DNA of 64,000 bases, from contig NC_079487.1 of NCBI RefSeq assembly GCF_020520425.1, positions 85,131,141-85,195,140 of the forward strand, in the 5' to 3' direction. The translations under genes were made by a program, and so were the position numbers. Source of the stretch: Spinacia oleracea. Lineage: Eukaryota; Streptophyta; Magnoliopsida; Caryophyllales; Amaranthaceae. Under the pieces are notes generated by a model that worked only from the letters and a program-made list of their open reading frames with translations, made no database searches and was not told the DNA's origin. Position 1 is the stretch's first letter; the number at the start of each line of letters is the position of its first letter. Positions 1 to 12,001 of this stretch are shown here, in pieces.

Positions 1-1228
1 CTCGAATTTCATTTTTGGAATGAGGAGCAAGTGAGTGGGTCTCGAGCCCATGTGAGTCTCGTGTGTGATATTGTAACCATTTTTCTCGATGTCGGGCACA
101 TTGACATAGGTCGCGCAGACAAAGAGGAAGACTATCAGTTAAGATGCTAGATTCAATTCCTACCTTTCATCTCATCCAAAATGCTAAAACCCTAAACTTT
201 CATTATCATTTGAAACTCCTTTACATTATTGGAAGACATATATTCATCTAGCCTGTACGATTTTTATATCATAAGTACGACGTATATATCGAAACATATT
301 AAATCCGAACTATGATATTATAAGTTTTGTTATGTCTATAAGTGTGGACTTCTAAATTAGACTAGTTAGATATAGGCTACTAACACTAGTTAACTACGGA
401 GTAATTCAAGTTATATATACGATTATAAATGATAAATCTTATAAGCAAATAACTACAACCAAAACGGGTTATGACTTGTAAATAACTAAATAACTCTATA
501 TGTCTTTAACCAAAGTTGATCCAGGTCATTAAAGTTGTTTACCAGGTCAAGTTCGATTGACGTCAAATTCGGGTCAGTTATAACTATGTAACTGTATACA
601 ATTAAAACCACATAACTCTATAAGAACAAGATTATAATTATATAACTCTAGTAGGACTATAATTAAGTACTGGTGAATTGTTTTAAGAAGTTCAACAACG
701 ACTCAGATAGTTTATAACATGTTCAATTACTTGGTTGAATAGTTCAATTAACCACAAATTAGACAATTAGTTCAAACAAAATCATATTACAATTAGTTTA
801 AATAACTACGACTTAAACAACTTGAAAGATCGGATGAAGTTAAACATAATCACATTATAACGACTTTGCACTTCATATACTCTAAATCTCAATCCAGGAC
901 ATAGAGTAATTAATATATTGAAATGAGTTAGGTAATTCATATGAAGTATGTTTTTTGGATTATATAACAAAAGTATGTTTCTTATGTGGGCTTATCTTTA
1001 ATAATAATAATAAAAATAATATATTAATAGTATAAATAATAATATTAAAATCAACCAAAATAATTAAATTAGCTTAAAAAAAACAGTAATTAAATTAACC
1101 ATAAAAAACATTCGAATAAAAGACACAAAGTGACAAAGCCCAACTTTCCAGCCCAAAAACAATCTAGAAAACTCTTGGTATAAATATCTCACATTCACCC
1201 CCTCATCTATTATAACCCTAATCGTCAT
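1..1228. other. AT-rich intergenic sequence, no gene seen
   Basis: This stretch is AT-rich with frequent stops in all frames. I see no protein similarity, RNA gene or clean transposon end in it. From about 1160 it becomes less AT-rich and promoter-like, leading into the small ORF described at 1329. Confidence 0.5.
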
Positions 1229-1328
1229 GCCTGTGTACATTTGTCTCTTCCTCTCCCTCAACCGCACAACGGACACAATCACACAAAACCTTCAGTCACT
1301 CTATTTAAAGCTCTTTTACTCTCACACC

Positions 1329-1451
1329 ATGTTCTTCTTCAACAACAAACCCGTGCTCAATCAACAAGGAAAAACATCAAGGATGTGGCGTTTTTCTGAT
1401 CTAGAAGAAGCTCAAGATTTGGAGTACGATTTTTCTTTGTTCTCTAGTTAA
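1329..1451 (+). CDS. Possible small hypothetical ORF (40 aa)
   Basis: A 40-codon ORF starts with ATG at 1329 and ends at the TAA at 1449. A TATA-like TATTTAAA lies at 1302-1309 and the region between is C/T-rich, as in many plant leaders. I do not recognise the peptide, which is rich in Phe at the N-terminus and acidic near the C-terminus. It could equally be the first exon of a lost gene or chance. There is no supporting neighbour, because the Harbinger-like element begins 100 bp downstream. Confidence 0.15.
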   Translation: MFFFNNKPVLNQQGKTSRMWRFSDLEEAQDLEYDFSLFSS

Positions 1452-1549
1452 TTTAGTATACATCTTATCCTAACTTTAGGGTTTTATTATTTTATTGCAG
1501 ATCTACTACATTGACATGATTTTATCCTGTTGCGATACAGAGACAATAA

Positions 1550-2397
1550 GGCTTTGTTCTCTTCTCCTTGTCATTGTTACTTATTGGATCAGATTTTATT
1601 AAATCAGACCAGACCAGACCAAACTACACCAGACCAATAACATTCAAACCAAACCAAACAAGACCTTTTAAATGATTTATTATAACTTTTTATTACAATA
1701 ATAATACTAATAAAATAATAAGAATTAATAATTAACAATTAACAATTAAAAATTAAAAATTAATAACTAGTAATGAGAAATTAATAAATAATAATAAATA
1801 ATTATTAATTATTAATTAATTATTAATTAATTATAATTATTAATATAAATAATATTATTAATTAGTAAAAAATAATTACTAAAATAACTAATAATTGTTA
1901 ATTATTAATTATTAATTTATAATTAATTATTATTATAAATTAATAATTACTAATTGTTAATTACTTCCTCTGTTCTTTTTTAAATGACACAATTATTTAG
2001 GCACGTTTGCCAAGGCACGATTTCAAACACTAATATCATTCATTGTGGATAAGAAAAAATTATAAAAAATTAATATTTAAAATATATTTATTGGGACGAA
2101 TCTAATAAGACCCCACATGACAATGTTTTTTCCTATATATAAATCAGAAAAGGAAGTCAAATGAGCTTGTGTAAATAGTGTCAAAAACTCAATTGTGTCA
2201 TGTAAATAAGAACGGAGAAAGTATTATTCATCATTTAATATTTATTATTTAATATTTATTTTTTAGTTTTTTATTATAATAAGAAAAGTCCAGACCAGAC
2301 AAGACCAGACGAGTCCAGCATGAATAAGACAAACATCAGACCAGCAAAATGAAAAATCAAATCAGACCAGATCAGACCAGACGGAGAGAACATAGCC
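1550..2397. mobile_element. Harbinger/Tourist-like element, TSD TAA
   Basis: The left end GGCTTTGTTCTCT and the right end (reverse complement GGCTATGTTCTCT) form imperfect terminal inverted repeats. They are flanked by a 3-bp duplication TAA (1547-1549 and 2398-2400), the usual PIF/Harbinger target. The interior has no coding capacity. It holds runs of AGACCAGACCAG-type repeats just inside both ends and a very AT-rich centre, and it is interrupted by a Stowaway MITE at 1964-2221. It is non-autonomous. Confidence 0.6.
1964..2221. mobile_element. Stowaway-like MITE nested in the element at 1550-2397
   Basis: The inverted ends CTTCCTCTGTTCTT and (reverse complement) CTTTCTCCGTTCTT are followed on both sides by a matching ATGACACAATT block. 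TA dinucleotides flank both ends (1962-1963 and 2222-2223), as expected for Tc1/mariner-type MITEs. The 258-bp interior is non-coding. Confidence 0.75.
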
Positions 2398-2400
2398 TAA

Positions 2401-3235
2401 TTTGGAGAAGAAGAACTCCCCCTCCTTTTTCTCTGTCATCCGATTCGATTCCGTGTTCTACCGGTTTCCAGATCTCTGAATTTTTAAGTATTCGTTCAAC
2501 TCCAAACCCAAGATTTCAATTTAAATTCACCAGTTTATAATGTTTATTCGCTTGAAACTATTGTTTTAAGTTTCATGATTTGAGCTCGGTTTTTGATGTC
2601 AAGTAGATGAATGAGTGAAATTCCTTTACTCCGTATAGCACTAATAACAAGTTAACAACCATGGAGTTCACTTAATTTATTTATTTTCATAAATGGACCT
2701 TTAGCATAAACGCCTTAAGTCCTTACTCCTTAACAATGTAATTCGGGAGTTGTTCCAGACTTGAAAATTGCTATAAGGAGTATATTGCTATAGATATCTT
2801 AATTTTGGCAATGGATGTCTTACTTTTTTGGTAATGGTTGCTATTAGTGCTACAATGTTCAAAGGAATTTATGCTACAGTGTCAATCATTGGAGTTCACT
2901 TGTTTTTTATTTTCATAAATGGATAATAACTTGTGAATAACTGATATTTATTTTCATTTTTGTTTTAATGGTCAAACAAATAAACGACCAAGATTAGTCC
3001 TGTAAATTCAAAGGCTCGAATTAAAAGTCTTCCATTATCTTTAGGGTTTTATTAATTTTAATGAATTATTCATTTGAAATAGTACCAATTTAGCTAGTTT
3101 GTTGGAAAGTTGAATGTAATTTGTGTGGATTTCCTATAATATTTTACTACCGGTGATTATTTGGTGATTTTGTGATGCTTTATTACCATTTGTAATCTTT
3201 ATTAATCTGGATTTCTTAGGCTAAAGCAATCAGTA
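2401..3235. other. Intergenic sequence, nothing recognised
   Basis: A short ORF-like stretch continues to about 2540 from the end of the Harbinger-like element. The rest is AT-rich DNA with no recognisable gene, RNA or transposon terminus. Confidence 0.4.
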
Positions 3236-3240
3236 GCTCT

Positions 3241-3814
3241 TGTAGGAAATATGACTGTAAAATCCGAAAATGTTAATAAAATGTGGGCCGAATATTTGAT
3301 GTAAATAAAGCTGTGACGTGTTACGAAACACTGTCTTAGAAGCAAAATTCGCCCCGACTATGGTGCAATCGGAAAAGGCGTTGCCCCCCAAGATTTTACA
3401 CAGCGTCTCTCCAAAATGTGCACTCAACTAAGGAGAAACATGGAACTTGATTTTCGGTGTGCTTTCAAAACTGATTATAAAGCCACCAAGATTTTGTAAC
3501 CGAAAATCAAGGGACGTAATAAATACGACCGTTACGATTGTGGAGTGAGCTCACGTGCCACGAACACGAACCGAACCGGCCGGGCGGCGACGCGCGTGGG
3601 GATTCCCCCTTCTAGCCCACAACACTTGGGGAAGTACTTCAAAGTATAAACATTACTTCCCTATATTTAAACAAAGGGAAAAGCTTGTTTTCTTTCCATG
3701 TGGGACAAAGTCATTTTCTTTAAATACTCCACTTGAAAAGCCTCCTTTTCATTTCTACCAATGTGGGACATTTTCACAATATGGTAATACTCTTTCTTTG
3801 CATTATTTCCAACA
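3241..3814. mobile_element. Solo LTR, 574 bp, TSD GCTCT
   Basis: The unit starts TGTAGGAAAT and ends ATTTCCAACA, the short inverted LTR termini (TG...CA). It is flanked by a perfect 5-bp duplication GCTCT at 3236-3240 and 3815-3819. The interior is non-coding, with a GC-rich block near 3560-3600. No second LTR or internal domain is adjacent, so this is a solo LTR left by LTR-LTR recombination. The TGTTGGAAAT-type end resembles Ty1/copia LTRs, but the lineage is an inference. Confidence 0.8.
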
Positions 3815-4079
3815 GCTCTTGCCTTGAGAGATAGTGTGTCCACTGATGAAGTTAAGTTACAGAGAAATCAACAACTAGACATTCTGTATTAATCAACTAC
3901 TCCAGGGAGAATAAGTAGCTTATGCTTACCATTTTGTATTCAATCATTATAATTTTGTTTGACAAGAAATTCTTAAATTAACTATTAACATTTCTGGATA
4001 ATAACTCTTAATTAATGTTTGGTATATATGATTTATTTTCCTTGTTTTGTGACAAATAGGGAATATTCTTTCATCTTAC

Positions 4080-6299
4080 ATGGATAATCAAGAAGTACCA
4101 TCTGGATTTGATAATGAATATAACACAGGTGATGTTAATATATATTTCATACAATTTTATAATTTTTTTATGTGTTCTTTTTATGTGATAAATGTTGTCT
4201 ATTTTATGGCATTGATGACAATGCAGAGCAGTTGATGTCTACAACTAGCCGCGTTGTATCTCCAAAACGAAAATGGGCTTTTACTAAACAAGATCTATGA
4301 AGGGTAGGCGTACTTCTGCGGTATGGAACCACTTCACTTTCACTACATTAACACTATGAGGTTTTGAAGTGCATTGTAATTAAGTATTGCAAAACACACA
4401 AGTTTATTTACGATAGTATCATGGGGACTTCTAATGCTAAGAGACATTATTTAAAGTGCCCTTCTTATTTAGAGTACATGTCTAATAATCCAAATGGGCT
4501 TGTTGGTACTGATTTTGATCAAAAAACATATCTGGAATTGTTTGCTCAATCGATATTAGGTCATGGATATCCGTTGTGTATGGCTAACATCCTAGGTAGG
4601 ACTAGAAAATTACATGATTATCTGAATCCAAAGGTCAAACTGTTTGTAGAAATACCATGACTAAGTGGTGCATGTCTGAGTATAATGGTTTAAAGAAACA
4701 ATTGTTTGATACTTTAGGTGCATCAACTTCTAGAATTTGTCTCACTTCTGTTTTGTGGCAAGCATGTACCATAAATTCATATTTGGTTCTTGCTGCCCAT
4801 TATGTAGACAGTAGCTGGAAATTGCGTTCAAAAGATTTAAACTTTCAACATTTTAAATCCTCTCATACTGGGAATAATATTTATGAGTTTGTACAAGCTT
4901 TGATTAGAGAGTGGGGTATTGAAACGAAAGTTTTTACAATTACTGTAGACAATGCAACTAATATGGATGTGTTTGCTGCAAGATTAGAGTATGATTTGAA
5001 TGCTTGTTCTCCTTTACCCTTGGATGGTAGATATTTTCATACTCGATGTTGTGCTCATATCTTGAATATTATTGTGCAAGAGGGTTTGCGTGTTATTGAT
5101 GGTTGTATTGAGAAGGTTCGTGAGGGTGTTAAGTACATTACACTCACTGAAGGTCGAAAAATCAAATTTAAGCAATCTGTAGTGGTTACTAATTCTGATT
5201 TTAAATTAAAGTTAAAAAAAGATGTGTCCACTAGGTGGAATCCTACTTTTTTAATGCTTGAAAGAGCATTCTTATCCAAAGAAGCTCTTGATATGTTTTC
5301 TAAAAGAGATAGTAATTATGAGTTTGGTCTTTCGGCTCTTGAATGACAACATATTCAGTCAATGTCTAACTTCCTTGAGCCTTTTTATCTTATCACAAAA
5401 CTGTTTTCTGGTTCTGATTATCCTACTGCAAACCATTATTTTGGTAATATTTTGAGTATTGAAAAGCTTTTACATGATGCCCATGTTGATGAGGATCCTA
5501 TAATAGAAGTAATGTCTAGTAAGATGCAAGATAAGTTTGACAAATATTGGAGCAATTATTCTGTCATTTTATCCTTTGCTGTGATTTTTGACCCTCGTTA
5601 CAAGCTTGATTTTGTGAAAAACTCGTATTCTATTTTATATGTTGATGATGCAACTAATAGTAAAGCCCAATTTCTGATTTCTGAATTTATTGAGATGTAC
5701 AATTTTTATGAGAAATCTTCAACACCATGTGATTCATCCTTATCTTCATTACAAAGTACGTCAACATCTCCTTTGCCTATTTCCTCTTCTATACCATTTA
5801 AGACCGGTGATATTTACAAGGTTATTTCCCTCCCCTATAATTTTCTTATTTTAGACAACTTTCCTATATATCTTCTGAACCTAATACTATTTGTTTTTAT
5901 ATGTAGCATTTTCATGCAACAATAGCTCTAAGTAGAGTTGGTGCATCTGAAGTTGATGCCTATTTGAGTGTACCATTGAGGAAACATATTCCAGGAAAAG
6001 AATTTGATATCCTTAATTATTGGAAAGAGCAATCTGTCTCTTATCCGATCCTTTCTCGAATGGAAAAAGATGTACTCGCCATTCTTATATCCTCCGTTGC
6101 CTCAGAATCGTCTTTTAGCATGGGTGGTCGAATCTTGACCAAGATAATGAGTTGTCTAACGGATAAACATCTTGAGGCTTTGGTTACTTCTAAAATTGGT
6201 TGGACGGTTATGGCGAAGGAGAGTATGAAGATTTTTAACTTGACACCTAGCCTTCCAACCTTGATATCTGAGAATGGTCAATGTCTTCCAGATTATTAA
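4080..6299 (+). pseudogene. hAT-family transposase, decayed
   Basis: The remains of an hAT transposase of the plant zinc-finger-BED type. A first exon (ATG 4080, donor after 4128) joins at 4227 in the same frame, then meets a stop near 4300. The BED finger follows in another frame: WNHF-type start near 4320, CxxxYC and H..C to about 4470. The catalytic core follows at 4657-5346 (TVDNATN motif; CCAHILNIIVQ; STRWNPTF) and 5362-5840 (FDPRYKL). The C-terminal dimerisation segment is at 5930-6299 (ILSRMEKDVLAILISSVASE). Stops at 4658-4660 and 5344-5346 plus frame changes break it. A late intron around 5820-5905 may be genuine. Terminal inverted repeats and an 8-bp TSD were not found, so element ends are unknown. 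Confidence 0.85.
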
Positions 6300-6357
6300 T
6301 GGTAAGTAATGTTTATATCATTATTTTAATAATCTTTAATTATTTTGATATCTGATT

Positions 6358-6372
6358 CCCCCCCCCCCCCTC

Positions 6373-6407
<35 letters not shown>

Positions 6408-6409
6408 TT
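6358..6409. repeat. Poly-C followed by (CT)n microsatellite
   Basis: About 13 C residues are followed by roughly 18 CT units, just downstream of the hAT transposase remnant. Confidence 0.9.
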
Positions 6410-6479
6410 TATTTTTTATATTTTAATGTTATGTTGTTTGATTTCTGCTAGGTTGTGGTTCTGTAGACACATAATTCGT

Positions 6480-8700
6480 GTCTCCCCTAAAGGGATGCTG
6501 AAGAAATCATTATCCTTTCTAGGTGGTTGGAACAACACCGTACGGAAGTCCTAATTGCTAAGATGTATTCCAAAATCCAAAGTCCAATTTCCGAGCTCAT
6601 CCCCATTTCGGAACTCGGTACAAAATTCAAGTTCAAAATCCAAACAAAATCTCACCCAATGGACCTCTCCACTGGTTTTACAACGCCATTTCCAATCGAA
6701 ATGCCATTAAGCAATCCAAAATCGGGCTCTGACCCACAAAACCGAGCATGCCGGGCCTCGTCCCGTAAAACCAAGTCCAAATACAAAACCCGAATACAAA
6801 AGGTTAGTTTTTAGACGCAAAATATTGCCTTAACCACCAAGCAAGCACTACGCTCCCAAGCTCGTACAAAGGTACAAAGCCCAAGTACGAAGAAATGACA
6901 GTGTCATCGTCCTTCTTTGGCGGCATCTGGTACACATCAGCATCGCTAGCCCTGCACCTGGCGCTGGCGCGGTTTGGCTTTTAGCCGGCTAATCCCCTAT
7001 TTAAACCCTTCATTTTCACCCCAATGAAAGGAGGATATTTTTAATACAACATCGTAATACACATTTTTCCTCTCAAATTCCAAATACAAAATTCAATCTT
7101 CAAAAATCTTCAACATTTCCTACAATTTTTCAAACATTAAAGCTATTGGGAGTACAAATTGAAATCTAACCTAAACCTAACAAGGTAAAACCGAATCCCT
7201 CGTATAAATCACCATGATTTAATCCAATGTTCTACTTTTCTTATTTCAAGTTTACTAATCCTATGATGTTCTTGTGATGTCCATACTCACTTGAACTAGG
7301 AAATGTTTCAAAAGGAGTAATCTTTGAGGGGATTTCATACTTGAAACCCCCCATCAAATGATCTCCCAAACTCCCTTTATAAGTTTCAAGCTTCAATCTT
7401 TATGCTTTGTCTTCAAAAAATATGATTAGTAAGTTGAAGCTTTCATTCTTGAAAGTGTTCCTTACAACAATTATCGTCAAATCAAAAATCTCAACTTTAT
7501 GCAAGTTCAAGGATGTTTGGGAAAGTGAAAGCCTTTTCCAAACTAGAACACATGAACATCCAAATTTCTATGTTCAATATTCAAAGTTCTACATTCAATA
7601 TTCAATGATATTTAAATAAGATCAACCTCTATTTAAACTAGAATCAATTTCAAGTCATGGAGCATATTAAAGGTGAGGCCTTTTAACATGGAATGGTCTA
7701 AACTTTAAGAATCAAACCTCCTAATTTCAATATTCAAGTTCTATATTCAAGTTCAAGTTTCATTTCAAGTTCTATTTCGATAATCAAAATCAATGATGCT
7801 TCAAGATGAGAAACTCATCTAAAATTAAGATTTTCTAGAGAATTGAATCCGTGTCGGGCACACTTATTATTAATAAGTTGCTTGGCGTTCGGATCTCAAA
7901 TAAAATAGTACAATTTCAATACCGCAATTTCAATATCGCAAATTTCAATACCGCACTTTCAATACCGCACTTTGAATATCGCAATTTCAATACCGCAATT
8001 TCAATATCGCAATTTCAATACCGCACTTTCAATACCGTCTTTGAATATCGCAATTTCAATATCGCAATTTCAATATCGCAATTTCAATATCGCACCCTTT
8101 ACTCGCCTTTTCAAGGCGATGTGGTTTTGTACACACTTCAATAATTCCTTTTCTATTTGTGATGATGCTTTATGTGTTTATTGCTTTCATCACCCAACAT
8201 GCTAAATACAACAATATACAAAAGTTTACGACACGCTTAACAAAGATATTTTGGACAAACCGGCCTTAGGTTCCTTGAATGAACTTTAAAGCAAAGTGAC
8301 CACGTACAAGTAGCAATTTCAATATTTCTAAATGCATGATTCAACCAACCTAGTGCCATGATTAGGATTTCGCAAAACAATCCTTGTCTAGTGTTTGAAT
8401 GTGTTTCTAAAGCCTACCAAAATAAGCGGTTCGTTCCCGTACCCGAATCTCACACATTCGGTTTCAAGATTCAATGCCTTGTCCAAAAAGAGTCAACTTT
8501 GGTCCTTCCAAACGGGACCCTTAAAATGTATGGTGGTGACTCCATCAAAGTTCAATATTTGAAAGCCGTAAGGGTATTTTCCGCACTTTCTTATATTTTG
8601 AGCTTTGATTTTCTATGTTCAAATTCAATTACTTCATATGTGTGGACCTAGAATCTGGCTCCCCTTTTGGGGTGAAATTGAAAAGATCAAGTCAAACATA
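6480..8700 (+). other. Degenerate LTR-like / retroelement leader sequence
   Basis: No coding domain is present. The region has features of a long retrotransposon LTR or leader. A moderately GC-rich block (6700-6990) is followed by a TATA-like TATTTAAAC at 6999, then an A/C-rich transcribed-looking stretch. Much later comes a GGTGGTGACTCCATC motif (about 8530) that resembles gypsy primer-binding neighbourhoods. The 14-bp minisatellite lies inside. I found no TG...CA boundaries or TSD, so assignment to an LTR element is tentative. Confidence 0.3.
7911..8093. repeat. 14-bp minisatellite, about 13 copies
   Basis: The unit is CAATTTCAATATCG, with variants CAATTTCAATACCG and CACTTTCAATACCG, repeated head to tail. 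One copy has a 1-bp insertion and one a small deletion. Because 14 is not a multiple of three, any reading frame through the array cycles through all frames, so the open frames seen here are by-products of the repeat. Confidence 0.9.
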
Positions 8701-9575
8701 GTTGATCACACACTTGACAAATTGGACAAGTTAGAGACTTTGGTGAGTCTTAAGTAAGATTCATCAAGCTCTCATAACTTACATACAAAATTCAATGTAC
8801 AAACTATACGAAATATGAAAAATACCACAACAAGAGCAAATGCAGTTGTAATGTGATTCCTTGTTTTGTGGTCGTAGAAAGTTGTGGAAGGTAACACTTC
8901 TTTCTGTTTGTTAACTTGGGGCAGTTGTGCTCAGTAATTTTCTTTTACATAAGCTAATTTTTGGATTAGCCCTACTCAAATTATTACCCAACTTTGCTGA
9001 CAAAATTTTAAATTATTTGGATCTTCACTGTTGGGCTCTGTAAGTTAATGCACGGAGTCATGGACTATTCTCAACCATTGGTAGGTTACAATTACGCAAA
9101 TCGGGTCATTAATGTGGTAACCCCTCGTTGTTTAGAATGGGGATATGACCAACTGATCAATTTCTATCTTCGTTTGACATTTTACATGTTGCCAAAACAC
9201 TTGGATGCCAAAATTATCTGCTGGTGGTCCATCGTGATATATGGATACAATTTCCTATATGCAGGAGTAAGCACATAAAATTTACTTGGCTTCGCTGTTT
9301 CGGAACTTATTTGTTTTGTATTAGTTTGGGACATGAATAAATAAGCAAGTGGAATGAGAAATTTTGAAGCTTTCTTTAATTGGCAGATTGGGAATTTAAT
9401 TGTAGAAATTCATCTGATCTGGCCTTTATTGAGATGAGAATGAGTTTGGCTGTTAATAGTATGTTAGCACCTGCTGGAGAAACTACTTATGTTATTCATC
9501 TCTTCTTGCAGGGGTTTGCTAGCGCACAAGACTGCAACAACAAATAGTGACTAACCTAATTTTAGTATATGGGTG
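8701..9575. other. Intergenic sequence, no gene recognised
   Basis: A 76-codon open stretch (9048-9278) shows no family resemblance that I can name. Otherwise I see no features. Confidence 0.4.
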
Positions 9576-9906
9576 ATGATAAAGGTCGCAAGTTGCGACA
9601 ACATTTAGTTGTCGCAATCTTACGTGTTAGAGTTTAATTGGTACATGTATGTGCCACGTAGACTATGCGTCATCATAATATTTTTACTATCAATGCAATA
9701 TTTTTACTATGAAATTATGTAAATACGGTAATCAATATAAGTAAGGAAACAAATTAGAATATTAAGATTTTCCTACCTTTTTTTGAAACATGAATAATAG
9801 AATATATAAGTTAAATATTTTAATTTCTATTTAAATCGCGACACGTAAGCATGCCATGTCATCATTGTGACACGGCTTAAAGGTCGCATGTTGCGACCTT
9901 TATCAT
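9576..9906. mobile_element. MITE with ATGATAAAGGTCGCAA inverted ends
   Basis: The left end reads ATGATAAAGGTCGCAAGTTG. The right end reads the same for 16 bases on the reverse strand and then diverges. Each end also carries its own small palindrome (GTCGCAA/TTGCGAC on the left). The interior is AT-rich and non-coding. The exact target-site duplication is unclear (possibly AT or TGAT included in the repeat), so the superfamily is not assigned. Confidence 0.65.
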
Positions 9907-10101
9907 TTTCGTTTATTGAGAAGTATGGTTGTGTGACAACAATTGTGCACTATATAGTATATACTGATTTAATTGTGTTGTTTGCAATGTATTGTAGCGC
10001 TTTAGGTACTTAGTTTTGAGATAAATGGTTGGTCTTACAACTTTGCCAACATTTATTCCATTTGCTAGGTATATTTTGGGTACTTTAACTTATAATCCTC
10101 C

Positions 10102-10218
10102 TTTGATGTAATATTTGTAGGTATATTTTTGGTACATAAACTTAAAATTCTCTTTTGATGTAATATTTGTAGGTATATTTTTGGTACATAAACTTAAAAT
10201 TCTCTTTTGATGTAATAT
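10102..10218. repeat. 52-bp tandem repeat, about 2.3 copies
   Basis: Units starting TTTGATGTAATATTTGTAGG recur at 10102, 10154 and 10206 (partial). The second copy is nearly identical to the first. The sequence is non-coding. Confidence 0.9.
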
Positions 10219-10869
10219 ATGCTAATGGTGTTTTTTGTTCTATATAATTGAGTTTTTACTCTTTGCTCGGGGCAACAATAAATAAATGAAAATAACAAGT
10301 CTAATGTTTTTGCCAAAAGAAGTGTAAAAGATCAAATAATAATAAGCAGAGTCATTCCTTATCTCCAATACTTTGTGAGCAGTGAAGCAATTACTCAACA
10401 ATGTTACATTTCACTATGACAAAGTAACAAACTAGTCCTATCCGAACAAAGTCTAAGAAGATAGGTCGTTTGTCTTAAGATGATAAATTACTCCCCCGAT
10501 CCGAATTCATAATTTACGTTTAACGTGATAACAAATTAATGACACAAAATAAAATGGAGATTCACGCCCGTTTTATAGTGGGTATAGAAACCATTTTGAA
10601 ACCCTTAGCAATCACGATACATTACTTCCTTCGATTCGTATTTATAATTTACGTTTATCAAAATTAAATGTTGTAAAAATGTTGTACAAGTTGCAAAATA
10701 AAAATTACTGTAAAAACAAAACAAGTTATACTTAACTTTTGTCTACTCCGTATTTATTTAAAAATGTTAAGCTGTTCAACATGTTTTATTTTTTTTCGCG
10801 TTTTAATTTTTCAGGTTCGGATAATGAAAAATTAAGAATAGATTTATCGTTGAAGTTACTATTTGGTCG

Positions 10870-11232
10870 TGTCAATGACAGGTCGGGAAATCGGGTATCG
10901 GGTTGTCACGTACAGGTCGGTTAAATCAGGTATCGGGTTGTCACAGGTCGGGTCAATAATAGGTTTCGTCAAGTTACAATCGGTTTCGGTTGACACCGTG
11001 TCGGGTATCGAACCGGGTTCGGTTCATTGACGAGTCGGGTCAGTTCGGTTATCGGTCATCTTTCGCTCGGGTATCGGGTTCGAGTCATACAACATCGGGT
11101 TAAATTATGTTATCGGTTTTTTCGGGTCGGTTAGAAGTCGTGTTACGAGTTATCTATTTTACCAATATTTCGGGTCATGATGGGTTACAGCTTCGGTCGA
11201 TTCAGGTCGAGCGTTCGGGTCGGGTCAGTTTT
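10870..11232. repeat. Degenerate repeats of TCGGGTATCGGGTT type
   Basis: A 360-bp stretch is dominated by irregular repeats of TCGGGT, ATCGGGTT and GGTTCGG. The period is not constant. It does not look coding and may derive from a transposon terminus. Confidence 0.6.
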
Positions 11233-11354
11233 TAATAGCTCTAGTTAGGAGTGATAACTCTTAAACTCTCAAAGCAAAGTGATAAATAATGCAACTTGTG
11301 ACAAATTATTTGTGTTATAAGTATAACTATTTTTTTTAATTACATAAAATAATA

Positions 11355-11679
11355 CTCCCTCCGTCCCATAATATAGTGCCCGTTTGACCAAAATCACGGT
11401 TATTAAGGTTAATGATAACATTGATAATAAAAACAATAATGATTTGTACTTTCAAGATAAAGTACATGTTAGTTGGCAAAAATGGAGAGATAAATTATAG
11501 ATTAAAGGTGTGTACATAATAAATAGGCCTAAAAAGGACAAAAATCAAGCACATGAGTTGAATAAAAGTCAAAAAGTACAATTTTCATAGTAAAAATTAA
11601 TGGTTTAAAATAGAAATAGGCACATCATTTAGGGACACCATTTTAGGAAAACAGGCACTATATTATGGGACGGAGGGAG
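11355..11679. mobile_element. Stowaway-like MITE, TSD TA
   Basis: The terminal inverted repeat CTCCCTCCGTCCCATAATAT is matched at the right end on the other strand and extends several more bases (AGTGCC). TA flanks both sides (11353-11354 and 11680-11681). The 325-bp interior is non-coding. It lies about 60 bp upstream of the probable leader of the TM9 gene, so it may sit in that gene's promoter. Confidence 0.85.
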
Positions 11680-11739
11680 TAGATTGTAATTTTTATTTTT
11701 AATTTACGAGATAAAAAGAAATAATGCTTCCGTTTAGCG

Positions 11740-11980
11740 CCATGGATGATATTTAAACTCCACCTTCAATTTAACTAGGAGAGAGAAAGTCAGTGAAGTT
11801 AGGCGAGGAACGGATATTGCGACAGAGGAAGATGGTGAGCAACTTCCTGTTTAATTGTTTAATTGGAGATAATTATTTGATTGATTAATTCATTCTACAC
11901 ATTTTAATCCAATCAATTGTTTAGTTCTTCTCGAAATCAAACTACTTGCTTACTTACATCTACTGACACTCAGAAACTCC
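11740..11980 (+). promoter_or_regulatory. Probable 5' leader of the TM9 gene with a possible leader intron
   Basis: A candidate non-coding exon ends at 11834 at a GTGAGC donor. A T-rich acceptor TTGTTTAG ends at 11924. Joining these would put an ATG at the exon edge (11832-11834) in front of a short upstream reading frame of about 14 codons that stops before the main start. This splice is inferred only from the sites and needs transcript support. Confidence 0.35.
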
Positions 11981-12001
11981 ATGAATGGAAGTGGAAACAC
12001 A

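Noticed and set aside
6345..6814. ORFs of 69 and 95 aa after the CT repeat
   Set aside because: The first is a translation of (CT)n. The second shows no domain and lies in LTR-like debris.
7911..8093. Regular short repeats resembling a CRISPR array
   Set aside because: Units are contiguous 14-mers with no unique spacers, and the DNA is a plant nuclear sequence.
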